From contig NC_083646.1 of assembly GCF_963576545.1 (NCBI RefSeq), positions 17,588,461 to 17,652,460 of the forward strand: DNA of 64,000 bases. The letters run 5' to 3'. Under the pieces are notes generated by a model, which was given only the letters and a program-made list of their open reading frames with translations, ran no database searches and was not told the origin of the DNA. This DNA is from Limanda limanda (taxonomy: Eukaryota; Chordata; Actinopteri; Pleuronectiformes; Pleuronectidae). A program made the position numbers and the translations under genes. Shown here one piece after another: positions 48,226-62,739 of this stretch (position 1 is the stretch's first letter; the number at the start of each line of letters is the position of its first letter).

Positions 48226-50722
48226 TGTGGTGTGTGTTTGTCATCCATGCTCTGTAGGAGACAGTGAATCTCTGGAGATGTGAACCACATACACATGCTG
48301 CCGCCTCATCACCTGAGGTTCACTCCTGGGATCCTTCCATGTGTGTCATCCATGCAGTCAGCCCGAGGGTTAGGAGAGGTCTCGGGAGAGGTGTGACACA
48401 CCCACACAGCCACCCACCCACCCACCCACGCACGCATGCATGCACACACACACACACACATACAGAAACACACGTGGCCTCCCAGGAGTAAAGGTTGGAG
48501 GTGACAAGGTGACACCATGTCTCTCTGATACCTGGTTTCTGTCAGAGCTCAATGACAACTGGTCACCTCTGACTGGACACACACACACGTGCACACACAC
48601 ACACATATGTATATACACACAGATGCAAAAAACATGCAGACACATACACATTCAAACATCAAATATACAGATGAACTCATGTATATGCACATAAATACAT
48701 AAATGCTGGACGTTCTGATTAAAGCGACTCTCCATCACTGCACTGCAGACTGAAGTGGTCTCTGCTGTGACCAAATGTCCACTGCACTGACAGAAAGCAC
48801 ATTGTCACACACCGTGTCACTGTGAAGGTCAGATGGCAAACGTCTGAAGTACTTTAATACGCCTGTGCTGCGTGAGTCTGTTCCCTCTCAGAATGACAGC
48901 GAGATTATTATTCCTTTGTCAGGAGTCAGAGCCTTTGAAACCCAGCTACAGGCTGTTCATTAGAGTCCAGTCTCACTCAGTTATTGGATCAAAATGTGTC
49001 ACTTATGCATGCATTAGATTACATTATATTTCAGTCAGATAAAGTTAAATGCTATTAAAGTTTGATACTTTATCACTAACCTGACATGCAATGACAATGT
49101 GAAAATTGTGAAATAAAGTGAATAAAGTCTGAGGATGTCAAAGTAAATGTAGGTAATTTCATGCACCACATTTTGGAGCAGACTATTTAAAATTACTAAA
49201 TATACATAGGTGTTGACATTTGAAACTTAATTTATTGCTTTGCCATCCACGTTCTTTAAATAAAAGCAAAAATGAAGATTGGAGCCAAGTAACACATGCT
49301 CCTGGAGCTAACTGTGTTGCTATAGCAACAAATACATATTTTGGGCAAAGACAAGAGGCTGCAAGAAAAGAAAACTAATGGACAACTTGTGTGTAATGTA
49401 CTGACCCTCTGATGCTACAACTGTTAAAATAATATGATTATTGAGTATTCAATCCCTCAGATCAATGAATCAATACAAATTACATCATAAGAGCTCTAAG
49501 CATTTTTTAAATGTTGTGATCTTACACACAGGGGTTTGTCACCATTCACCTGCTGAATGTGTATGTGTGTTCACGTAATCACGACCATGATAGTTGAGCC
49601 CTGCCTGTGTTTGCTCTGCCCTACAGAAACAACCTCAAAATGCAACAGATGTTCAAATTCACCTCTCTGAACTTCACAAATCAAAGCTGCACCACTAATA
49701 ATCAGCTCTTGCCAGTTGAGAAAGAGGAGAAATTGTGAGGGTAAAATACACGCACAAACACACACACACACAGACACACGACACCAATCATTAACACAGC
49801 TAAGCTAGGGTCATACTTTGCAGCTGCTCTTTTTGGATAAGATAAGACTTTGACTGCTGGGTGTGTGCGTGTATTTACATCTGCATCTTTGTCTGTATCT
49901 GTACCTGAAAACACCTGTTCAAACAAAGCATTAGAAATGCGACTGAATAAATACATTTCATATATACAGTAACCAGCCATCTGTCAGTTGTAGGGTTGTA
50001 AAACACTGACTGTAGTGAACATTGACTTTGATGACAGTAAAAATATAATAAATCAAAGAGCTTAATCGTATGTACTGAAGTTTGGCGATACACGCCGCAG
50101 GCTTCATTGTCATGCGATGTTTTCATGAGGTAGTGTGTTTATTTTTCCTTGCCTGCGCAGCGGCAGAAAAGGAGCAGTACGGGTTATCCAATGGTCCATT
50201 GCAATTTCGTTGTCAGTGTTTTCCACCGTCTGCCGCCAGAGTCAGCGTCGTATGCACAGTGCACCTGAGGGTTTTTTCCCTGTTTTTATGTCCACACCTC
50301 TGATCGCATACAAGCCATTTTTAAAATAGAGTGAAGCTATTTCTGACCAGAATCTTTTATCCACCACAGCTTCCATATATGAAGGCCTTCTGTTTCTGCT
50401 GATGATTTTTTCCTTTACAGCCACCCTAGGAGGCAGGCATGTGGTCAATCTGAAGTCTCTAATATGGCAATACACACCACATCCACTGGTGATCTTGACA
50501 TAAAGGTGATAAAATAACGATGCAGATTTCTGTGTGCTTAGTTTTGCACTTAAATCTTAGTAATTTTTACATCCTGCCAGGCAAGTGAATCAGTAGTTTT
50601 AGAGTCAATTTAGCTCCATGAAACAGAATGAAACGATTAAAACATTTCTCGCCTCTTTAAATTACCCACGCCCCCTCAGGATGCGGAATCCCATCTCTGC
50701 AACCACAACACCAAAACATCTG
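48226..50722. other. Intergenic, CA-rich then unique
   Basis: 48400-48660 contains CACC/CGCA/CA tracts and ACATATGTATATACAC. The remainder shows no family or coding frame. Confidence 0.5.
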
Positions 50723-51324
50723 TTCAGACCTGGTATTAACATCTGTCCAGAGAGAGCTGATTATAAGTGGTCACATCTGACATTAAAATGCTTCCTGAAG
50801 GTGTCTCCCTTGACCACTTGTGCTCAGATCTCTTTTCTATATCTATGTCATTTCTGTTCCCAAAGAAGAAATACTACGTTTTTTACCGAGTCTGAAAGTA
50901 TGAATGTGTTTGTTGTCCACGTTTTTGTGTGAGATGTGGTGTTCTGTTTGTGTGTGTGTGTCTGTGTTGGCATGACCAAGCAAGCGAGAGAAAGAGCGTG
51001 AGATAGAGAGAGAGAGAAAGGTGACAGGAGGTGCTGAGGGAATCAATGAGCTGTGTGTAGCTCTGCTATGAAGAAAGATTTTCCCAATGAAAAATACCAA
51101 TCATTATGTGTTGGTCAGCGTTGATGTTGCGATAGTGGCAGCAAACAAATCAACATATGCTCATTTGTAAAACTGGAGCGGGTTAGAGAAGTATCAGCTG
51201 AGAGGCCCAGAATGAAATGCAAATAGTGTGTGAGTGATCAGATCTCAGGATGCATTTGTGTTAAGATCTGAACTTAGTGCTGACCACTTGTGATCGGATC
51301 CCTCAGACGGATGTTAGGTCTGAA
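50723..51324. mobile_element. MITE with TTCAGACCT ends
   Basis: The left end is TTCAGACCTGGTATTAACAT. The right end, reverse-complemented, is TTCAGACCTAACATCCGTCT. AGTGGTCA words occur near both ends (left, 50786-50793) or in reverse complement (TGACCACTT, right, about 51282). The interior includes a short GT tract and a GA-rich block. No transposase and no clear target duplication. Confidence 0.65.
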
Positions 51325-53877
<2,553 letters not shown>

Positions 53878-54249
53878 CTTTAATTTTCATCTCCGATTCG
53901 TTTCATATTTTGATGACATTCTCATGTGCAGAAACGTGTTCTCTGAGAAGCTGGAATTATTACAGAGGTGACTGATTTCAGACTGAGCGGATTCTTCCCC
54001 ACTTTGACATTTATTTATTCTTCATTTATTTCCCTGCCTGCTCTACCTTACCTCAGTCAAATATGGCATTCATATTTAACTCTCTCTCTCTCATACACAC
54101 ACACACACGTATCGCTTGAATGCCTCCCTATCTCACAGAGACATTATGTAATTCACCCCTGGTAAAAATTCTGGATGCTCGGTCTGATCTATGTTACCCT
54201 CCCTAAATTATCTGCAACACAGACGAGACGAGTCCTCACTGGCTCAGCG

Positions 54250-54263
54250 ACGCCATCTAGCGG
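54250..54263 (-). promoter_or_regulatory. CTCF-like motif upstream of sox4
   Basis: On the minus strand the sequence reads CCGCTAGATGGCGT, matching the CTCF core except at two edge positions. It lies about 1.6 kb upstream of the sox4 promoter, facing leftward toward the window interior. Confidence 0.35.
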
Positions 54264-54763
54264 CGCTCCCGCACCCCACTGCAGCCTTCACTTCCAGGGT
54301 CTGCTTGTATCCTCATCCCCACCTTAACTGTTGTAGCTCGTGGCTGATTTACGAAAGAAATAAACGATTTAATATCTTATAGAGGAAGTCTGAAGTTATT
54401 ATTGAAAGATATTTAAAGATTTTTTTTAAGTAAGAAATTCAACATAAGAATGTGTATTGGTAATTATTATAACTTAAGCTGAAGATTTTGCGCTTCTACA
54501 CGTGTCAAAATAAGTGAGGAAAAACTGAAAAGAAAACTCATAGCTGTTAGAGATAATGGTTGTGTTATTAATTCTACTCTTCATCTAGTTTTTACACCAC
54601 TTGCATCTTGTCTTATGGGACATTTTGCACAGTTTCGCCCGTGCGTAAAAGCAATACCTTGTGCGTAAAAACGCTGTGCCGTGCGTTTCTTCGCTGCCTT
54701 GTTTGTGTCACTCTAGAAGAAAAACTGCACCTGATGTCAATTCGGAGGTGTGCGGGATGTGTA

Positions 54764-54769
54764 CGTGTG

Positions 54770-54868
<99 letters not shown>
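54764..54868. repeat. Long GT microsatellite upstream of sox4
   Basis: About 50 GT units with one CG, about 0.9 kb upstream of the sox4 promoter. Confidence 0.95.
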
Positions 54869-55009
54869 TGCTCGTGCATGCTGGTGCTCGCACACCCACA
54901 ACCAACTGATTCTCTGCAGGCTCCCTTCTCTCGCCTCTGTCTGGTGTGCGGGAGAAGGGGTTGGTTCGATGTGTGTTATGTGACAAAAGACCGCCCAACC
55001 CCGCCTCAC

Positions 55010-55062
55010 AGAGAGAGAGAGAGAGAGAGGGGGGAGAGAGAGGGAGGGAGAGACAGAGAGAG
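55010..55062. repeat. GA-rich tract upstream of sox4
   Basis: (GA)n with a G run, about 0.7 kb upstream of the sox4 promoter. Confidence 0.9.
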
Positions 55063-55788
55063 GGGTGAAAGCACGGAGTTTATGCAGCTTGGCTCGGAGC
55101 CTTATCTCACACCAGCCTAACGATCGGGATGTGTCCAGGAGACGGTCCCCTGTTTGTAAGAGCGCATCAACTGTTGAACGCGGTCTACTTTTTTGTAGCG
55201 TGTCCATGATAAGTGACCTCGGTCAGCCAGGGACCACCTGCCATCCAAAACAAGCGCCGGTCAAAACAGTTATCAACTGTATGAATTATTTAAAGTCTCC
55301 TTTTTACTATTCAAGAAAAGACATAACCCTAATAACAACATGATCATATATTTGCCTCGGATGTAAAGTGAATTTACTCCAGACTGTGGCTTTGATTCAT
55401 TGTAAATACTGGGTATTAAATAACGACTACTTGTGGTTGTATATGCTTCCTCGTCAGAGCGGCATGAGCGCACCATGCGTAATGCCAACAATAGGGTAAA
55501 TATCACAGTGTATATTTCTTTTAATCAGTATTACCTTGGAAACACAGTGGTACAAACTCAGCGTTCAAGTTTCCATACGGTGCAGTGTACTTAAGTTTCC
55601 ATATAGCTGCATGTTAATGGTCTGCACATGGGCTGCTGGTACCAGAGTAGAAAAAAAGGGGGGGGGGGGTCCATAACATAAGCCAGTGTCTCTTTAAAAA
55701 AATTGAAGTTTCTTGTTGTATTCTGGAATGAGGTCAGACACGAGGCTCCTCATTGCACGCGCTGATTATTATTAGATTCCATTTTGGG

Positions 55789-55920
55789 CCAATCGCAGCC
55801 GAAAGGGGCGTGGTCTTCGCGCAGCGGCAGGGTAGCGACAGCGCGCCATTGGTCGATTTTTATCACCGTTGTATCTCGGGAAGGGATAAATGCAGGCGAG
55901 GGGGGCCGGGTCTGCAGGGC
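55789..55920 (+). promoter_or_regulatory. sox4: sox4 core promoter
   Basis: In order there is a CCAAT box (55789-55793), a GC/KLF-type box GGGGCGTGG (55805-55813), an inverted CCAAT (ATTGG, 55848-55852) and a TATA-like GATAAA (55885-55890). That predicts transcription start near 55915-55920. The whole block is CpG-rich, unlike the flanks. The element order and spacing are standard for a focused vertebrate promoter. The exact start site is inferred. Confidence 0.65.
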
Positions 55921-56484
55921 TGCTTGAAACGCACGGTCTGCACATGGAAGGCGGACAGTGTGACTCGCTCTAGGTTTTTCTATTTTTTCTTTCGCTTCCC
56001 CCAGCATGCATGGCTCTTGTCTCTAGCAGAGGGGACAGAGTGGATGCAGAGAGAAGCACTGACTCTACACCCGGTGCGAGGGAGACGTTAGGAAGTGCCC
56101 TGGCTCCACAGACTGAGTTCAGCCAGCACCCGGCCGAACTGACTCCAGAACCCAGCAGGAAGAGACTGATAACAGGGTGACACACAGAGGAGAGAGAGAG
56201 AGAGAGAGAGAGGGCTCCACTTTCCCGAGCTGCTCCTCACCCACAGACCCCTGGAAATTAAACTTTTTTTTTTTTTTTTTAAAAGGCAACTTTGGACTGA
56301 ACTGCCACCGAGTTTCCTGCACACCTCAGGAGTGAGTGCTTCTTTTTGCGCTCACCCCCCCCTCCCTCCCCAAACTCAGCTCCCAACTGTGAAGCAAAAT
56401 AGCTGAGTTTGCCTTAAAGTGCATCGCAGGACCAAGTGAAGAGGGAGAGAAGGAACGAGCTCTCCCTCCTTCTGAGCAGGCAGC
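55915..56484 (+). other. sox4: sox4 5' leader with three upstream ORFs
   Basis: About 570 nt between the predicted start site and the CDS. Three upstream ATGs precede the main start: 55944-55973 (9 codons, TAG), 56006-56026 (6 codons, TAG) and 56010-56180 (56 codons, TGA). The last two overlap in different frames. A polypyrimidine run ending CCCCCAG at 56004 resembles a splice acceptor, so an alternative transcript joined from a distant upstream exon is conceivable. There is also an AG run (about 56189-56211) and a T run (about 56264-56280). The leader's extent is inferred from the promoter position. Confidence 0.55.
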
Positions 56485-57699
56485 ATGGTGCAGAAGATGA
56501 GCCACACGGAGAGCACCGCCGAGGCGCTCTCCTTCTTCGCCGGGGACTCGAGCTCCGACTCCGGGGCGTGCATGGACCTGGACCCGGTCGCCTCGCCTCT
56601 CTCCCCGGCGTCTTCCACCGCCGGGGACAAGCTCATGGAAAACCCGGCGTGGTGCAAAACTCCAAGCGGGCACATCAAGAGACCCATGAACGCGTTCATG
56701 GTGTGGTCGCAGATCGAGAGGAGGAAGATCATGGAGCAGTCGCCGGACATGCACAACGCGGAGATCTCCAAGCGGCTGGGGAAGCGGTGGAAGCTGCTCC
56801 GAGACTGCGACAAGATCCCGTTCATCCGGGAGGCGGAGCGGCTCCGGCTGAAGCACATGGCGGACTACCCCGACTACAAGTACCGGCCGAGGAAGAAGGT
56901 CAAGTCCAGCGCCTCCAAGCCCGGCAGCAGCGGGGACAAGGCGGAGAAAGTCAGCAGCAGCTCGCACAGCACCAGCACTAAGTCCTCATCTTCCAGGAAG
57001 AGCGGATCCAAATCACCCAGCAGCAGCAAACCCCACAAGTCACTTTTCGGGAGCAGCAGCAGCAGCAGCACCAAAGCATCCGAGCAGCCGGCAGAGCACC
57101 ACCACAACTCCCTCTACAAGTCCAGGTCGGTGTCCGCGGCCAAGCAGATCCCGGACGCCAAGAAGCCCAGGCGGGTGTACGTGTTCGGCAGCGGCGCGGC
57201 CAGCCTGAGCGTGAGCCCCGGCTCCTCCGTGGCGGTGCCGGCCAGCCCCACACCCAGCAGCTCGGCGGACCTCAGCGACCCGCTCAGCCTGTACGAGGAC
57301 CCGGCCAGCGGCAGGGAGGACGGCGCGGTCTCCCCCGGCAGCAGCAGCAGCGGAAGCAGCCCGGGCGGGCACACGTACAGCAGCCGGCGGGCTTCCTCGC
57401 CGACCCCCTCCGGATCCCACTGCTCAGCCTCGTCCCACTCCTCCTCTTCATCCTCCTCCTCGGAGGACGAGGAGTTCGAGGACGACCTGCGCGACGTCAA
57501 CCCGAGCCCCAGCTTCGACAGCATGTCGCTGGGCAGCTTCGGCTCCTCGGTGCTGGACCGGGACTTGGATTTGAACTTTGAGTCCGGCTCCGGGGGCTCC
57601 CACTTCGAGTTCCCCGACTACTGCACGCCCGAAGTCAGCGAGATGATCTCCGGGGACTGGCTGGAGTCCACCATCTCCAACCTGGTGTTCACGTACTGA
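56485..57699 (+). CDS. sox4: SoxC HMG-box transcription factor Sox4 (teleost a/b copy unresolved)
   Basis: A single uninterrupted 404-residue ORF with no intron, as in vertebrate SoxC genes. The HMG box spans about residues 62-137: it opens [20 protein letters not shown] and continues through [15 protein letters not shown] to the basic end [11 protein letters not shown] Ser-rich linker (about 141-205) follows, then a [10 protein letters not shown] segment and a Ser run leading into an acidic stretch ([10 protein letters not shown], about 326-335). The C-terminal transactivation segment (373-404) contains [20 protein letters not shown] and ends NLVFTY. The SQIERR box, the EFEDDL block and the [10 protein letters not shown] end fit Sox4 rather than Sox11 or Sox12. 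The start has A at -3 and G at +4, so it is preferred over the Met at codon 5. The HMG box reads [10 protein letters not shown] where I recall LLKDSDKIPF in tetrapod Sox4. SoxC proteins are nuclear and bind ATTGTT-like sites in neural, skeletal and heart progenitors. Codon use is very GC-rich against an AT-rich surrounding. Confidence 0.97.
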   Translation: MVQKMSHTESTAEALSFFAGDSSSDSGACMDLDPVASPLSPASSTAGDKLMENPAWCKTPSGHIKRPMNAFMVWSQIERRKIMEQSPDMHNAEISKRLGKRWKLLRDCDKIPFIREAERLRLKHMADYPDYKYRPRKKVKSSASKPGSSGDKAEKVSSSSHSTSTKSSSSRKSGSKSPSSSKPHKSLFGSSSSSSTKASEQPAEHHHNSLYKSRSVSAAKQIPDAKKPRRVYVFGSGAASLSVSPGSSVAVPASPTPSSSADLSDPLSLYEDPASGREDGAVSPGSSSSGSSPGGHTYSSRRASSPTPSGSHCSASSHSSSSSSSSEDEEFEDDLRDVNPSPSFDSMSLGSFGSSVLDRDLDLNFESGSGGSHFEFPDYCTPEVSEMISGDWLESTISNLVFTY

Positions 57700-60385
57700 G
57701 CGAGTGAGCCCAGAAACACAAACCCCCGACACAGGTAGGCTTATGTCCTGCGAGCAAAAAAAAATCCCACCACACTCACACAGGGGAGCAGTGGGTGCAC
57801 TAATGGTTCCAGTGTTACTAGACAAGTCCCACTGAGAGCAGCCCCCTGTCCCTCCTCGTCCCTGGAAGGCTCAACTTTTAGAAAAGCGAACAACGTGCTT
57901 TTAGTCTGAAGGGGACTTTTCGGGCTGTCTGGGACTTTAAACAGTGGAGGAAGTGCGGGAGCACGAGGAGACAGTTTCCTGGTTGTGAGCCGCTTCGTCC
58001 CGGGCTGTTTCTGAACTTAAACTGTGATTGATTTGCACGTCAAAACGCGCTCCGCCGTTCACCTAATCAATGTTGTTGCTCAATTTGAAAGGAGAAGAAA
58101 AAAAAAGGGACATTTCAAAAAAAAACATTCTTGCACCCACCACGAATCGCCAAGTGAACTTCACCACTAAAAAGGTACAGAAATCGGACTGAGGTTGTTT
58201 TTTTTTTATTGTGGTGTCAAGGAATTTGTTTTCTTCCTCTGAAACCAGGTTGGTTGTTTTTCTTCTGGAAAAGTTGAATTTTTTTCTCAAAAGGCAAAAA
58301 ACATGTAAAGCATGACCGCCTACTTTGTTCCTATCTTGTGCTGAGATTTTCTGTAAGACTGTCGAGCAGTGAAAAAAAAACTAGTATTAGGATTATTTAA
58401 GTGGATAGGTGGCGCTCGCTTCGGTTCTTCTCTTTTTAAGGACTAAAAAAAAAATGGACATTGAAATAATCACCAGCTGTTGTAACGTTTCAAACTTCAG
58501 GACTCAAACGCAACTTCAAATCTGTGCTGAACTTTATATACCACGATTCAGGACCAAAATTCTGTCATGTTTTTGATTTCAGATGCTTAGTTCTAGAGAA
58601 ATCCTCACCCATTTTTATTTTGTCTTTCATCCTCTGAGCTTTGTTTTGTACATGTATCCAGATGCCATTTTATATGGGATGTTGTATTTATATACTGGGC
58701 CAAGCGTTTTTGACTTGATCATCTTTTTTTATTTTATTTCCTGTATACATGATCTGATCTTGTGTTGTTGTTTTCGTTTCTTACACAGTCGTCTTCATGT
58801 CTGTCACATTTCCTTCTCAGGCGAAGGGCTAAAGTTTTAAAAACACAACTTTTTTCATTTCTTTTTTTATATTTAAATGTACACACACTTTTTGGACACT
58901 TAAAAGAGAGGAAAACAGTTTGATTATTTTCTCAGTGTATTTTTGTACAAATCTATATAGACAAATGGGGGAGTCAACAATCGGTGTGTGTAGCCTAATA
59001 CAGCTGTATTGGATTTCCTCATTTTTAAGACCCCGACAGGCTGGTTTTCATGCTGCCTTCAAGTTCTCATGGCACACAATCTCACGCATGACTTTTGTTG
59101 CCTGTTCAAATGCTCTTTTTCGTTTTTTTAAGGACAGCCAGCAAAACACCTTAAATCACTATGTTGCCTATTGTTTGATTTATAAAAAGGAAAGGCACCA
59201 TGCTACTTTTTAACTTAAGTGACCGAGCAGAGGAGATGATGCAAATCAGGTATGCAATTGGTGTTTTAACTCACTAATTCGGCAAAGTTTTCACAATTCT
59301 TTACCAGCAAGTGCTGACAAGACCTGTGATGTCCAGTCCCTGAGCAACACACTGTCAGCATGGGGCATTAGACCCACTTCTAAGAATGCAGTTGCAACAT
59401 TTCCGACAGCACTTGAAGGCAGCACCAGTCTTTGTATCAGCCTACCTTCTACGTTTACAGTGCTAGTCTGCAGGCTCCTTAAAGACACAGGAACGCATTA
59501 TTTCTCGAGGCTATTCCTGTGGACCCTGTGGGTTTAAACAGCTTCACTTTCTCGAGCAGCCACTTGTTTTGCTTTCTTTCCCTTCATTTCCTGTCAGATA
59601 TCTTGCCTACGACAACAAACGAGGAGATTGTAGCTTTAAATTTGACTTGTTTCTTGATGTTTTCATTTACTGATGTCAAATTTGCCAATCAACCACTGGA
59701 TTGAACCGGCTATCAATATATAGCAAGAAAACAAGGATGACAACATCAAGCATATTCAAATTTCTGACTTGAGTTTCGCAACACCTACTTGTACTGCGTT
59801 TCTCATTGTATTTGAATATATAATCTTTTCTACTTGTCGGCTAACATTAGCTAATAATTGTTTTAGTATCTTTATGGCATGGTGAATAGCATTTGTATTT
59901 CAGATTCAGGTTATTAGCTGTTGTGTTTTTTCAGAAAAAAATGGAGAAAAAAATGAGGAAAAAACGATGAAACGTGAAACTCGATCTTTGTATATTTGAC
60001 TGTATCATAAAGCAAAAAGATTGTGTGTTTATGTATGTTGTTGCTATTGAGGACAGGCACTGTCTCGAACTGCTATCTTTTACACATCCTTACTTACATT
60101 TAAGGTGGTCAGTTCAGGACTTTTTTTTTTTTTTATATATATATAAAAGCATTTTTAAATATATTAACTTTATTTTTCATCCATCCTGTGCAATATGCTG
60201 TGTAGAATTATCATTTATTGTCTAATCATGCCATAAACAAAGGACCCTCCCTTTCGTTTCAGAGAAAGTGGGGGGCGACTCATGCCAGCTAAATTGTGTC
60301 CATTCACTGCCTGTCAGATTGTTGATATAAACTTGTGTACAGAACTTTTTCAAGGAAGGATAATAAATATCAGCTGGAACTGAAA
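57700..60385 (+). other. sox4: sox4 3' UTR
   Basis: AT-rich sequence with no coding support from the TGA to the first good AATAAA (60362-60367). A 3' UTR of 2.5-3 kb is normal for SOX4. Visible seed matches include miR-129-5p GCAAAAA at 57754, 58294 and 60012, miR-138 CACCAGCT at 58471-58478, and miR-204/211 AAAGGGA at 58104-58110. Poly-A runs inflate the miR-129 count. A CTCF-core-like word, TAGGTGGCGC, lies at 58406-58415. Confidence 0.7.
60362..60367 (+). terminator. sox4: polyadenylation signal of sox4
   Basis: AATAAA in TAATAAATATC, the first canonical hexamer noticed after the sox4 stop codon. T-rich sequence follows within 30-50 nt, as expected of a downstream element. Cleavage would fall near 60380-60390. 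Confidence 0.6.
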
Positions 60386-61139
60386 CTCTACAACTCTTTT
60401 TCTTCATTTTCTCTGTGACTGCCAGGAGCAGAAAGTGACTTATTTATGTGTTAATATCAGAAAATTAAGTGGGGAAATGACTCAGATTGAATCATTATCA
60501 TTACCAGCTTCTTACCAGCTCATTGATCTTTTGCTATTGCTCTGATGAAAGATACACAGTGAGAGTAACAAGTTAGATCACACAGGCCTAACAAAACTAC
60601 TGATTCTGCTCACCACTGCACCAGCTCAGTCAATATCGGCTTCTTATGACCGATGGGTCATAACAATGTCACCTAATAGCAAACCTCTCCATATGGATTG
60701 GCTCACTAAAGTGGGTTAACATGGAATAAGCAACAAATATAGAGTATTTTACAAAACCAATAATCACCTCCATCTGTAGAGGACATTAGATGGTTGTATG
60801 TTCGGTGGTGTTAAATGAGCAACAAATATAATTGACAGTTACAAAAACAAGTTATTAAAAGGCAATTTAGCAAAAAAATGTGTCCATGTCTGAGTGCAAA
60901 TGACCCACCAGGCCTCGAAGCTCATCATTAAGCAATGAAAAATCAAACTGGTTTCCCCCAGTTATAGTACAATCGGCAGAGCTGACTGTCAGAGAGTTTT
61001 ATAGCAGACTCCCCGTCCTCTAAACACTTGGGAGGGTCCTGATACCGTTAATCCTTTGGGAAGAAGCTCACAACACCGGTGTGGAGTCGGGAAATATATG
61101 CATTCATATACAGTGCACTCGATAGAAGTGAATCAATAC
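60386..61139. other. sox4 downstream intergenic
   Basis: Unique sequence without coding signal. GCAATTTAGC and TTAAGCAATGAAAAATC words occur, and parts may belong to the enhancer-like block that follows. Confidence 0.45.
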
Positions 61140-61480
61140 GATTATTTTAACCCTATAGTGAGACATAATTGATGGGTTTTTATGGTAAAGCCCCCCTATA
61201 AGGATTAAGTCTCATGAATTTAAAATGCACCTTAGTGGGAGAGTGTTGATATGAGAGCTGGTGATTAAATGGCCATATGACATGACCCAGCTCAGAAATA
61301 ACTGTCTCTATACAGAGCTACAGGGGACAGATCATTTCAACTGTGTTGCAAAAATTTATTCACCTGAAAGCAACGGCATGTACAACTTTATTTAGTCTGT
61401 ATAAACAGCCGTAATCTAATGGATTATGCATAATGCAAAGCCATTTAGATACTTTGTGAATACAGCAAATAGTTTAGTGT
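61140..61480. promoter_or_regulatory. Candidate sox4 downstream enhancer
   Basis: About 0.8-1.1 kb beyond the sox4 poly(A) signal. It holds TGGTGATTAAATGGCC, CAGCCGTAATCTAATGG, GATTATGCATAATGCAAAGC (a POU/octamer-like palindrome) and CAACTGTGTTGC. It is unique, high-complexity sequence without coding potential. Confidence 0.3.
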
Positions 61481-62338
61481 GATGATGTGCAGTAAACAGA
61501 ATACACAGGTTTTTTATCCCACGAAAACAGAAGCACTACAAGTAACCTGTCTCTCAGAATATCTCAACAAATGATGAATTCTTAGATAGCACACAAATCA
61601 TCACATGTATGAAACAATAATCAACAATGCAGGGAGATGAACAAATGTCTCCACCTCATAATGTACGCCATGCATCCCCTGTAAACCCCTGGAAGGTCAG
61701 TCCACATCATATTCACAGACTCCTCACAGCCTCATCTTAATCCAAGGGTTCAGCATGAAATTCTAACCGATGCAAACGATACGAAAGTTCACAGCAGCAG
61801 TCGTCTATTTAAGTTTATACCCTGGTAACATATTCATTTTATTTCATTTTAAGTATAGAAGCCCTATTAAATGGCCTCTGAAGAATTATAGGTGAGTAGT
61901 TGTACCACTATCACATGACCAATCCCATGTTTGACACACTTGCTACTTCTCTTTATGTTTGTTGCTGTATATTTCTCATTTTGGGTGAAAGTAATAAACT
62001 TAACAGGACTGTTTCATTACTAATGAGTTGCTATTTTTTCTCAAAAGCAGAAAATTCAACCCTGCTGCAGAATCAAATGTTTCCCCTTTTACATCATTAG
62101 CACAAGCTGTGCATGTACAAGGACGACTGATGCTATATTCAAAGTGATGCTTTATTCTATTTCTATTCTATTCTAGACCGTTATGCCGTGTGCCGGCTGT
62201 CTGGTGTTCAGACAGTCATGATTTCCCCTCCCCCTCTCCCAGACAGACCCTTATTGTGGGGGAAGGGCTTTAGCAGCAGTCAGCCAAGGGCCCTCCAGCA
62301 TAGCTGACAAGCATGTCTGTCTGTCTATAGTGTGTCTA

Positions 62339-62391
<53 letters not shown>
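62339..62391. repeat. GT microsatellite
   Basis: (GT)n of about 26 units downstream of sox4. Confidence 0.95.
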
Positions 62392-62392
<1 letters not shown>

Positions 62393-62739
62393 GGTCTATG
62401 TGTATGTGGTTGAAATTCTATGCATAAAATGAAACCACATGACATGGGCATGCCCGCAGTAAGATCAGACACTGTTTGTATCTCATACGTGAACAAATGT
62501 ATTTATTTTCATTTATCTTGTTGTTCCTTGTCTTCTGTCAGGCTCAATATTATAAAAGCACAAACAATGTCACTGTGTAACATCGTAAAACCAGTGTCAC
62601 ATGCTCTAGTTTTAACACTTTAAAGGAATCACCACACACCAGTGCGTATTGGTTGGTTCTAAATTCCTTGAAACAGTAGCTTTACACAAATTTATTCTAC
62701 AGCTTCGTAGCTTTTTTTAATTGTGTGAAATTACAACAA

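Larger units (their letters stand above)
53878..55788. other. sox4 upstream region
   Basis: Between the long microsatellites the DNA is unique and becomes CpG-richer from about 54630 (repeated GTGCGTAAAA and GTGCGTTTC words). A promoter for an upstream or antisense transcript is possible but not shown. Confidence 0.4.

Noticed and set aside
56497..56499. Alternative sox4 start at the fifth codon
   Set aside because: The first ATG has A at -3 and G at +4 and gives the MVQ start usual for SoxC proteins.
56326..57825. Several long open frames of 90-213 codons on the minus strand and other plus frames over sox4
   Set aside because: They are shadows of the GC-rich sox4 coding frame; only the HMG-box frame has recognisable protein features.
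60869..60876. Further miR-129-type seed match
   Set aside because: It lies beyond the predicted sox4 poly(A) site.
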